From: Ornithodoros turicata
Taxonomy: Eukaryota; Arthropoda; Arachnida; Ixodida; Argasidae
Assembly: GCF_037126465.1 (NCBI RefSeq)
Contig: NC_088202.1
Location: 34,146,213 to 34,210,212 of the forward strand
Reading direction: 5' to 3'
Length of the DNA stretch: 64,000 nt
In this document: piece by piece, positions 55,766 through 64,000 of the stretch
Position numbering within the stretch: position 1 is the first letter of the stretch
Layout: every line of letters begins with the position of its first letter
Position numbers and translations under genes: made by a program
Notes under the pieces: model-generated
What the model saw: only the letters and a program-made list of their open reading frames with translations
Databases searched by the model: none
What the model was told of the DNA's origin: nothing

Positions 55766-56016
55766 GAGGCGGTGATGGTAAAAGGGATTGCCGTTGTTGG
55801 CCTCACAGAGGTGGGCAACGTCACGACTGACGCCCTGGGGAATGTGCTTCCTAGGCCGACTTCTAAGGGAACCGTGCCGACATATGTCTGAAAGCGTGTG
55901 AGAAAGACCCAGGAAAAGCCCCAGACAGCACAGCCGGCACCGGAATTCGAACCGGGGTACCTCCCATTTTCGACGTACACGGTCCGCACGCAAACCACTG
56001 AGCCACGCGAGCTGGT
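55766..56016 (-). mobile_element. Full-length tRNA-SINE with 11-bp TSD
   Basis: On the minus strand: a tRNA-like head with A box TGGCTCAGTGG and B box GGTTCGAATTCC, then GTGCCGGCTGTGCTGTCTGG, the body GACATATGTCGGCACGGTTC, and the tail GTCGTGACGTTGCCCACCTC, TGTGAGGCCAACAACGGCAA. CGCTCATTGTG flanks it on both sides (55,755-55,765 and 56,017-56,027). This is the best-preserved copy and defines the family for 14,712 and 37,881. Confidence 0.9.
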
Positions 56017-56102
56017 CGCTCATTGTGCGTGTTCGTTACCAGCAAGACCGCGAGGAACCGAAGCCAACCGATTACCGACAGTTCACTTTTTGCAAACCTC
56101 TG

Positions 56103-56215
56103 TGGGAGGGGGGGTATGTTTAATAGAGTGAAAGAAAAAGGAAAACAGAAAAAATGTCAGCCAGGCTGCTGCCAGCTTGCTATTCCAAAAAAGAAACTGA
56201 AAACCTCTGTTGCCA
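56103..56215. repeat. GCTTGCTATTCC repeat, copy 3
   Basis: GGGAGGGGGGGTATGTTTAA, AAAATGTCAGCCAGGCTGCT and GCCAGCTTGCTATTCC match the order seen at 27,530 and 58,375. Confidence 0.55.
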
Positions 56216-56529
56216 TGGTTCATCGCTGCGCATCAGCCGCAGCGATTTTTGACACGACGACGACCGCTCTCTCGAGCGACTTGTAATCGACTAATGTGAT
56301 TTGAGCATAGCCATTCCACCACTCCTTCAGACGTTAGCCTTTAGTGGTGGACACAGTCCCACATCATTATCTCTGTATGTATGCATTTGAGTATGGAGGT
56401 AAAGACAGGTTAGACAGACTTTCTATATAGAGTATGTTTCATTCGACACTCAGATGGTTGAAGCCTAAACTGCGACCCTATCCTTCTTCTTTTATTTTTA
56501 TTAATTTATTTTTTTTGTGAAAAGAAGCC
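56216..56529. other. Spacer
   Basis: No recognised sequence apart from a T-rich run near 56,500-56,516. Confidence 0.35.
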
Positions 56530-56773
56530 AACTCTTAAAAATGAACTTCAGCACAAAGCAGGCTCCTAGCCAACCATCATCCCAAATTACATAGTTCTCG
56601 TCCCTGATTTGTTGAGTACGGGAGGCTTACGCCTTTCCTGTATCCATTATGTACTGCATAATGGTACAACAAAGGCGTACGCCTCTGTTTAAAAAAAATC
56701 AGGGCGAGAACGATGTCATTCGGGATGAAGGTTAGCCCAGGAGCGTGCTTTTTCTTTTCTTTTTAAGAGTGCA
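56530..56773. mobile_element. Full-length TA foldback MITE, diverged
   Basis: CTCTTAAAAATGAACTTCAG at the left and CTTTTTAAGAGTGCA at the right, with GTTCTCGTCCCTGATTTGTT against AATCAGGGCGAGAACGATGT and the GGCTTACGCC/GGCGTACGCC module. The central part is 'CATTATGTACTGCATAATGG'. Confidence 0.8.
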
Positions 56774-56790
56774 GGCTTTTCATACTACCC

Positions 56791-57043
56791 TACACTCTTA
56801 GAAATGAACTTCACCGCATAGCACGCTCCTAGGCAACCATCATCTCCGATGATATCGTTGTATGTCCTGATTTGTTGAAAACGGGAGGCGTACACCCTTT
56901 GTGTGACAATTATGAACAGCATAAGTGTCACAAAAAAGGCGTTCGCCTCCCTTTTTCAACAAATCAGGGCAGATAACGATATCGTTCGAGATGATGGTTG
57001 GCTAGGAGCGTGCTATACGGTCAAGTTCATTTCTAAGAGTGTA
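56791..57043. mobile_element. Full-length TA foldback MITE
   Basis: TACACTCTTAGAAATGAACT to AGTTCATTTCTAAGAGTGTA. The terminal change A-to-G at position 10 is matched by the compensating base in the other arm (TTAGAAAT/ATTTCTAA). Inner module GGAGGCGTACACCCTTTGTG. Confidence 0.9.
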
Positions 57044-57129
57044 GTTGTACAGTTGGTGTGGAGCACTCAAACAAATAGCTTAAATTTTGGGACATATACA
57101 CTGATACTGATTTTAGAGATACACTGTAA

Positions 57130-57975
57130 TACCCCTGTCACGCGGGCTAACTTAGTGTCATTTTCGTGAAGTGGCCGCATCCCAAGCGAATGTCACTTTC
57201 ACTACATGTTTCTTACACGACTTAAACGCAATTGTCATTAAACTATGATGGCAATCGTAGACGAGAATGAACGGCGGCAGAATTTTTAGGCTGCGCCACA
57301 ATTCCATCGGAAGAATGCTTTTCTTTGATTTACAAACACTTCCACCAAATTTTCCAACAATAAATAAACTGACCTCAAATATGTGGCTGTGACGAGCCAC
57401 CACAAGTCTGGGCGAGTAAGAAACAGATCCAAAACCTGCGACTGCGACGTCACAGGCTGTTAGTTAGTAAGTAGTTAGTTAATTAGTTAGTAAGTAGTTA
57501 GAGAGTAACCGCATGTTCTTTCGCCACAATGTTACACTGTACATAAAACAATTAAGCACACTGTTGAAGATACTTACACCGTATCAGCGTCGTCAGCATC
57601 ATCCTCATCACCATCCTCTCATTTTTCCGCAATAGCAATGGGGTAGCATTCTGCTCAATGAGCGGAAGTCATCCCCATATCATCGTCATCATTTATTTCT
57701 CTCTCTCTCTGTATCAACATGTTGTGGTTGCCAGGGCCCTTTTGCTTTTGCTCCGTATTTTTACCTGTACCTCGAAGCCTGCTTTTGAGGCCACGGTTCC
57801 CAGGTCCACTCCGTCCGCCGAAGTGAAATGGCGCGAGTTTGGGAAACTCACTAAATCGTTAGTGCACTTGCTGCCCAGTGTCGATAAAAGATGTCGTGTG
57901 ACAGCACACGAATGACATTAAGTGCTTGTGTCACTCGGTGAAAGTGACACTAAAGTAGTCTGTGTGACAGGGGTA
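57130..57975. mobile_element. Non-autonomous element with TAA duplication
   Basis: The left end TACCCCTGTCACGCGGGCTA and the right end CTGTGTGACAGGGGTA are inverted repeats. TAA flanks both sides (57,127-57,129 and 57,976-57,978), which would fit a Harbinger-type TWA duplication. Subterminal GTGACACTAA/TTAGTGTCA repeats occur on both sides. Short GTTAGTTAGTAAGTAG repeats lie at 57,460-57,502. No transposase domain is visible in the 846 bp. Confidence 0.65.
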
Positions 57976-57978
57976 TAA

Positions 57979-60172
57979 GAATGTCTGAAAACGCGGCTTG
58001 TGAGTGGAGGTTACATGTGCATACCAGCTTATACTGCAGAGCCCTTCAACCAAGCATGTAGTGCTTGCTCATGATATCCGCAGTCGTTTGCAGTTCATAG
58101 TGTGTGCACATAGGGCGTGAACGTTACCTGGTGGCACTCTCTAAGAAAAAAGGGAAAAGACAAAAGCAAAGTGATGAAAAAAAAAATCGCACATCTTTAC
58201 CCTTTTCCGCCAGAGTAGGTTTTGCTCCACTAAAAGCTGCAGTTACATTTTTAAATGCAGTGTAACTTTTGCACTTCAGGTACACTTAACGTCCCACTAC
58301 ATAAGTGTGCCCTCAGCGACAAAGGTTTTACACTAGCAAAAGATGTTTTCTTTCCTCTAGAATGCTCAGGATTGGGGGAGGGGGTATATGTCTATTAAGA
58401 AAAAACAAAGAAATGAGAGGTTAGCCAGGCAAAGAGAAGCTTGCTATTCAAAAAAAGGGAAAGGGGGAAGAAAAAAAAACGGAAAAGAAAAAGAAAGACA
58501 GAAAGGAAAAGGAAAGAAAGAAGAAAAGAGACACTAGAACAACGGTCACAGGATTGGTTCATGCATGTAAGTCGTTTCGATTCACGGGGCACACTGACTT
58601 CCAGGCTGCCGTTAAATGATATATGCATTCGTGCAGCTTCGACCTGTTGGTCTTTGCTCATACAAAAGTGATCGCAGTAGAACTTTTATGCTTTCTTTCC
58701 TACCGTCTGGGTCTTGGTATTTGACAAAGAGCCCGATAATCAATTAATCGATTTGGCTTTGTACTCCCACGGAACGTGTGCTACGGGGAAGTGGTCTGCG
58801 AACCAATTCTTGCAAGACTTTCCCCGACGTGCCTTTTCAAACACGTTTCGGGATTGGCAATCGAAAATTCCATGCATGTCCTCCACTTGCAAGCCGCCAT
58901 TTCAGACTTCAGACCACGCATTATCACGACATACAGGACCACAGTACTATCGTCACGTCAACCAACAGGACGCAGCACGCCATATGTCGTCTCGGAGACC
59001 ACGTCAAATATCCTAAAACTTAAGATTACACCATATACACGTAGGACGGGAAATCTCCGTTTTAATGAAAATCCTTCAGCTAAATAGGCGTAACGGCAAC
59101 CGTGAGGCAACACTCTTCTCGCCCAATTTAAAAGAAACGCGATAGGCTTCTCGCAAAAAAAAAGAAAAAGAAAATAATAATAATGATAATATAAATAAAT
59201 AACAGCACATCAGTAACGTTGCGCTTGCGAATACGTTTTCTATTGAGACGGCTACGTTTGCTGCTATGCTATATAGCATAAACATTTCATGAAATATATT
59301 GGGCATGTTAACAAAAAATTTCGAAACGCATAATAAGAAAGGATGGGATGAACCGGACCAGGAAAGGAATCTTAGAAGAAAACATGGCAGAGGAAGTTCA
59401 CCTCCGACGAATTATTGTATCATTTATTTTCACGTACTTTTGTGAAGCAACAGTACGAATAGATAACGTTTTTAAAAATCTAACTGCGCTTAGTAAATAC
59501 CTGCGGCACCATGAGGTTCTCGACATAATTGAGAACAGCGACACTCGAGGAATTCGGTACCACGGCAGCGGTAAAACATTGAGCAGGGACTTTGTTCAGC
59601 TAACTCTATGACCTAAACCCCAGGAGACCGGACAAGTCCAGACTGTCTTTCGCGTCACAAATAACAGCTGTAGCAGCAACTATAGAATTTAGGGCTGCCA
59701 CGAATTGGGTGGAGCCGGAATCACGTTCCGGCCCAGCGCAAACAAAATGAGAGCAAGGGCATCATCAAATGACGTCAGTCGAGAGCATTTTGCACTTGGC
59801 TCCTCCATTCAATTGCCTGAACCCATTGGCTCTCCCTTCTTCTTTTCTGTTCTTCCTTTGACCCATGAGGCTTCGCGGTTAGTGGGAATCAGCCCCTGCC
59901 AATGTAATTTCAGATTCCGTTTAACTTGTGAACGAGTGATTTTTGCAGCAAGCCCGCATTAGGACTGTTTACTTCTGATGCACAGTAATTTTCTAGAAGA
60001 CATCTCAAACAACTAAACCAGTTCTCGTCTTTTCTCTCTCTCTCTCTCTAACTCATTTTTCTCTCAATTCAATACGATCCAAATTCTCAGCGCGCGGTCC
60101 GACAAAAATGATTCACATTTTTCATTCCTTTTAGAAGTTGGCAATAACGCCCTTTCGAGACGCTTGTAAGAT
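57979..60172. other. Unassigned; one dispersed repeat copy
   Basis: 58,375-58,460 is another GCTTGCTATTC repeat (GGGGGTATATGTCTATTAAG, GAGGTTAGCCAGGC, AGCTTGCTATTC) followed by a purine-rich AAAGAAAG stretch. A CTCTCTCT run lies at 60,033-60,050. Frames of up to 103 codons carry no domain. Confidence 0.4.
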
Positions 60173-60600
60173 CTACACTCAAAATACAGGCAGTTGTGAT
60201 TATGACGGAAGTGCACGCCTTTTTGTATCAATGAACATAACATATCCGGATTGATACAGGAAGCCGCGCATTTCCTATCTTTAACGAATGAGCAAAGAAT
60301 GGATACCGTCCGTGACTTACACCCCCATTTTTTCTTCCTCTATCACATCACATCTTCACGATATCATTGTGAACGACGGTCGGTTCGCAGCATGTTATGC
60401 GGTGAATTCCTGCGTTTAGAGTGTACTCTCGGAGTTGTTGAAAGAACCGAAGTTGGCCATGTAACACGTACAAGGTCAGCCACTGCACTGAACGGCGCCG
60501 TTGTCCCTCCTGATACGGACGAGAGAATAGGGCGCACGCCTTTTTGCAACAATTAACGTAACTGCAAAGTGTCATAAATAGAGGCGTGCGCGGGAGCGGT
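60173..60600. mobile_element. Decayed TA foldback MITE pieces
   Basis: TACACTCAAAATACAGGC then GTGCACGCCTTTTTGTATCA (60,173-60,245); the right end ATATCATTGTGAACGACGGT then GTTATGCGGTGAATTCCTGC and TTTAGAGTGTA (60,360-60,424); and a separate centre GGGCGCACGCCTTTTTGCAA then AGAGGCGTGCGCGGGAG (60,529-60,596). Confidence 0.5.
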
Positions 60601-61529
60601 TACATTCGCGGTTCCGCGAAGATAGCCGCGCAAGCTATCCTGGTTAGCGGATAGAAATGTAATGTTTTGAAATCCGCGAGGCTAAACTGCAGATAAAACC
60701 ATGCTCCTCTGCAGTACACGCTAATATCTGCATTTAATCCGCAAATGAGCTTTAGTGCCTAAAACCGCACGCACTGAATCCAAAACCGGTGTCGAAGAGT
60801 GCCATCCCTTGCATTGTTGCATTATTGCACAACTGTGGATGACGTCACTTTCTGAGAGACTTTCTAAGCAAACATTTGTCATGCAGATTTCTTTCCACAA
60901 ATGCAATGACCGCGGCTGTGCGGGTATATACAATACCCGCGCGATTGCCGATACCGCTATTTCAGCCAGCGTGGTCGCGGATACGGATCTTAAATTCGCG
61001 GATGCCGCGCGGATGTGGATAGTGCCAATCCTATCCGCGCTCACCTGTAATCATAATAGCGTAGGGCCTCTTACGTATTTTCGAAAAAATTGGAGCGAGA
61101 ACGACATCTTTCCCTGAATGATCTCGCGGTCCGGTTGCTCGAATGGCTCACCATTAGACCTACTCATTAAAGGAGTACAGAGGGCCATCCAAAAAATTTT
61201 CAGATTAAGACATCTGATGAAAGTGTGTGTGTCATGATACCGAATAGCGCGAAAGGTTTTGATGTGTGCAATTTGTTTCCCCAGAAAAAAACTCACATAA
61301 ACGTAGCTCCGCGCGTTCACCCTTAACTCGCCACTCCAGCTATAACAAGGATGAGGAGGTATGATGCGACGTCACCGATGACGGTATAAGGAGAACTCAT
61401 TCTGGTTCGCCGGTCAGTGGGGGTCAACGCCTTGTCCCTTTGCCGCCGTAAAGCTGTTTTGCCAGTTCTCCCGGAGAATTGGGGATAGAAGGAGCGGCCG
61501 AAGCATTACCGAGCAAGGAGACAGGCTTT
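60601..61529. other. CCGCGG-rich repeat patch, no gene
   Basis: Repeated CGCGGAT/ATCCGCG motifs (for example GGTCGCGGATACGGATCTTA, ATTCGCGGATGCCGCGCGGA at 60,965-61,015, and GGTTAGCGGATAG at 60,640) suggest the arms of a decayed hAT-like element. Ends and target duplication not found. Confidence 0.35.
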
Positions 61530-61537
61530 ATCTGAAC

Positions 61538-62385
61538 TAGAGCACTGCACGGGCCGACTTTTCCGGGCCCGACCCGGCCCGGGCGCATCGAAAAATGGCC
61601 CGGCCCGACCCGGGCCCGGACCTTCATATTTTTATGCGACCCGGCCCGGCCCGGTGACCCAGTGACTAGAGCCCGGCCCGGCCCGGCGTCTAAGCAAATA
61701 GAGCCCGGCCCGGTCCGGCCCGGTGACCCGGCGAGTAGATCCCGACCTAGTATTTCCAGCCGCGACGTACGCGTTTCTGGCGATTATCAAACAAATTTAT
61801 AAGTAAATTTATAAGGAGAGAAGACAAACATACAAGTGATGGTGGTTTAACACCGTAACCGCACGAGACCAAATTAAATCCAGAACGCACGGGGCGTTAT
61901 CGTTACACTGTCAAGATTTTGCGGAGATAGAGCATGCTGTCGACAAACTGCTTCTCCCAGTCCCTATCCCTCTCACCAAGCATTGCCAAAGTGATTGTGA
62001 AATATGTGAGGAGTGAGGAGCAATGTAAAGTGGCTTGGAGAATGTTCTAGAGGGTCGAATCATATGCATAATGCAGTACCCTTTGCTTGTCTTTGCAAAA
62101 TATGCACAGGAATGACGCAAGCGCATGATGATATGAACTAATGCATCTCCAATGTGTGGAATTAGCTGCGTGGCCCGGCCGGGCCTGACTCTCGGGAACA
62201 TATTTGTCGGCCCGGGCCCGGCCCGGCCCGCGGTGGTGGCGTATTTTAACGGCCCGGGCCCGGCCCCGCCCGCGGTGCTGGCGTATTTTGTCGGCCCGGG
62301 CTCGGCCCGGCCCGGAGCACACAGCCAATAACAAGCCCAGCCCGGCCCGCGGGGCGGGTTGGGCCCGGGCCCGTGCAGTGCTCTA
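61538..62385. mobile_element. GC-armed hAT element with perfect 8-bp TSD
   Basis: The ends TAGAGCACTGCACGGGCC and GGGCCCGTGCAGTGCTCTA are inverted repeats, flanked by ATCTGAAC on both sides (61,530-61,537 and 62,386-62,393). Both arms consist of long CCCGGCCCGG-type repeats (61,560-61,740 and 62,170-62,370) around an AT-rich core of about 400 bp. The 209-codon minus frame across the right arm is low-complexity and not a gene. The hAT assignment rests on the 8-bp duplication. Confidence 0.9.
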
Positions 62386-62393
62386 ATCTGAAC

Positions 62394-62841
62394 CCCGAAC
62401 AGCCGAGTAGCAGACGACAGCGGAGTAGCAGACAACATTTCTCTAGGCCAATTAGCGAGCGTTCCCCTTATATCGTCAGCGCGAGGTTCCAGACAGATCA
62501 CAGGCTGGTACTGCTCTTCACCACCGTTGCGCACGGTCACTATTTGCGGCGTATTTTAAATTCAATTTCTGCGATAATTATGACTCTGTGGTGTAAATTA
62601 CTTCACATGGTGCATCTTACCGGTCTACTTAACAGTTTTATAGGAAGAAAATTGGGTGTTAAAAATTACTTATGTGCTGCTTTAAATCTACTTCACGCAA
62701 TCTGACCCAAAGTACTTGTGCGCCTCCCTACGTAATCGCCTCTCTAAGACCATGTGGACAGGTGACGTCATGGATCACTCGTTGCTCGCGCGAATCGCCC
62801 CCAATTGCACCTGCTGCTTCCCATCGAAGATGCAAAGGCCG
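62394..62841. other. No recognised gene
   Basis: Short frames only. Confidence 0.4.
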
Positions 62842-62844
62842 TTA

Positions 62845-63427
62845 GGGTACATTTATGCTGCAGCATCGCTGCTCGCTGCTCGCTGCAGCTTCAAGCACAT
62901 CGCTGCTCGCATAACCGCTAGGGTGCGTTTACCCTGCTGATTGCTCAAGATGCTGCTCGCTTTCGCTATATCAGTCGCCTAGCAGCGTTCACTGTGGAAG
63001 GATGGAAACGAGGAAAAGTGGGAAGGAGGAAACCGACTTCATCACAACCAATCGCAGGTCGGATTTCAAGACGCCAGTCATCAATGATACCAGGAAGACA
63101 AACATGTTTACATTCCTAGGTGCAGCGAGCAGAGCGGCAAGCAGCGGCGAGGATAAGCGAGCAGCCAGGCTGCAGGGTAAATGCACCAACAGAAAGCTCT
63201 GTGTTTGACCTGTCATCGCCAGAAGTCAGGTAGTCCCCGGGCATGTTCAAACATGTTTGGCAGCATTGTTGTGGCGATGATCATGGCGTGCATCTTTGGC
63301 AAGCAGCGATGCTGCAGCATGAACGCGCCCACAGAGATACATACACATACAACATACAGTTTGTTTTGTCATCGCCAAACAGCGATGTGTCATGTGCCAG
63401 CAGCGATGCTGCAGCATAAATGTACCC
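62845..63427. mobile_element. Harbinger-like MITE with TTA duplication, containing a second one
   Basis: GGGTACATTTATGCTGCAGC(ATCGCTGCT) and its complement ending ATAAATGTACCC are flanked by TTA (62,842-62,844 and 63,428-63,430). Inside, GGGTGCGTTTACCCTGC (62,921) and GCAGGGTAAATGCACC (ending 63,187) form another inverted pair of similar type. A second right-end-like block (GCAGCGATGCTGCAGCATGA) lies at 63,305-63,324. Non-coding. Confidence 0.75.
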
Positions 63428-63430
63428 TTA

Positions 63431-63840
63431 GAGTCCGTCATCCATCGCCTACGAGTCATCGTCCCGTTCGCAGAAGCATTCCTTCATAAGATACGTGTCG
63501 TTGGATCGCCGAACTGTTCAACTTGCGGAACCGTGGAGAACACGGGGCACGTGCTGCTCACCTATCAGCGCTTCGGTTCTAGTCGGCGAACACTGAAGAA
63601 GGCTTCCTTGCTGAACTTGACAACCGACCTTTTAGTGTTCAGACGATACTGGGGAGCTGGCCAAAGTAGCACCAAAAACCTGCGCTGTGTACCCTTGCGA
63701 ACTACCTCAAGGACATACGTGCTGAAGAAATCGTTGAAATCACTCAATCCTTTCACACATCAAGCATCATGGAATAGCTGGTCGCACCAGTGCCACCTGC
63801 TTTTCCATTTTTTTTTTCTTTCCACTTGTATTCTGTTATA
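63431..63840 (+). pseudogene. I/R1-like LINE C-terminus and 3' UTR
   Basis: It starts immediately after the MITE's TTA. The frame reads AEAFLHKIRVVGSPNCSTCG, TVENTGHVLLTYQRFGSSRR, with the last zinc-cluster cysteine replaced by tyrosine (LLTY instead of LLHC). After a frameshift near 63,690 the end continues NYLKDIRAEEIVEITQSFHT and stops at 63,775-63,777. The 5' part is missing or cut by the MITE. Confidence 0.75.
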
Positions 63841-63842
63841 CC

Positions 63843-64000
63843 CTGCACTCGTAAACATGAACTTCACCTCATAGCACGCTCCTAGCCAACCACCATCTCG
63901 AATGACATCGTTCTTTTCCTTTATTTGTTGGAAATGGGAGGCGTACGCGTTTTTTGTGACAATTATGTACCGCATAAGTGTCACAAAAATGGCGTACGCC
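63843..64000. mobile_element. TA foldback MITE, cut by the window edge
   Basis: TGCACTCGTAAACATGAACT, AGCCAACCACCATCTCGAAT, GAGGCGTACGCGTTTTTTGT, then GCATAAGTGTCACAAAAATG and GGCGTACGCC. The left arm and centre are complete; the right arm continues beyond the window. Confidence 0.85.

Noticed and set aside
61911..62540. 209-codon minus-strand open frame
   Set aside because: It spans the CCGGGCC-repeat arm and terminal repeat of a hAT element and is low-complexity Gly/Pro/Arg/Ala. It is a by-product of GC-rich repeats.
5738..64000. CRISPR-like array from repeated blocks
   Set aside because: The repeated blocks are parts of dispersed transposon hairpins with irregular spacing and variable orientation; no direct repeat/spacer regularity.

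Overview
The window looks like intergenic or intronic DNA from a large, repeat-rich animal genome, most likely a tick or another chelicerate. There is no bacterial-style gene organisation: open frames are short, overlap on both strands and lack ribosome-binding sites or operon spacing. What can be recognised is almost all transposon-derived: non-LTR retrotransposon ends of several clades (I/R1-like with zinc-binding C-termini, CR1/Jockey-like, L1/Tx1-like), a Penelope-like element with a GIY-YIG domain, tRNA-headed SINEs, and DNA transposon remnants (mariner, Tigger/pogo, hAT, piggyBac-like, Harbinger-like). The tick assignment rests on this repertoire and on SINE tails that resemble, from memory, tick SINEs such as Ruka. 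It is an inference.

The dominant component is one high-copy foldback MITE family, about 25 full, partial or decayed copies. Full copies are about 240-250 bp hairpins beginning CACTCTTAAAAATGAACTTC and flanked by TA. Copies cluster at 5.7-10.8 kb, 14.6-16.1 kb, 36.7-37.3 kb, 40.8-41.7 kb, 49.3-49.5 kb, 56.5-57.0 kb and 60-64 kb. At five places a copy begins or ends exactly at a conserved TA inside another copy, so the family repeatedly lands in itself. Around 14.7-15.8 kb a SINE, a second MITE and a LINE 3' end are stacked in one MITE.

Layout: 0-4.3 kb holds a hairpin, a small hAT-like MITE and a piggyBac-like TTAA element. At 4.3-5.2 kb lies a Penelope-like remnant (- strand), and at 6.4-7.1 kb an L1/Tx1-like RT remnant (- strand). 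A MITE cluster fills 7-11 kb, and an hAT element with a transposase dimerisation remnant lies at 11.2-12.1 kb. The nested MITE/SINE/LINE stack is at 14.6-15.8 kb, hAT-like ends and a tRNA-SINE at 16.6-19.1 kb, and a SINE with possible exon-like segments at 19.8-21.4 kb. A Harbinger-like MITE is at 24.9-25.3 kb, a mariner relic at 27.8-28.3 kb, and two LINE remnants (- strand) at 29.5-30.3 kb. I-like LINE ends, one split by a SINE, lie at 32.4-34.6 kb; twin SINE insertions at 37.9-38.2 kb; a Tigger-like element at 42.3-43.2 kb; a LINE end at 44.9-45.2 kb; and LINE 3' ends with a 550-bp tandem duplication at 49.8-51.8 kb. A long CR1-like remnant (- strand) spans 53.7-55.3 kb, a full SINE with its target duplication sits at 55.8-56.0 kb, and a TAA-flanked element at 57.1-58.0 kb. 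A GC-rich hAT element with a perfect 8-bp target duplication is at 61.5-62.4 kb, and a Harbinger-like MITE followed by a LINE end at 62.8-63.8 kb.

No intact host gene could be supported. The elements interact as a mobilome: SINEs share 3' tails with an I-like LINE in the same window and so may be mobilised by it; non-autonomous DNA elements depend on transposases encoded elsewhere; and older copies serve as landing sites for younger ones. All coding remnants seen are truncated, frameshifted or lack key residues.
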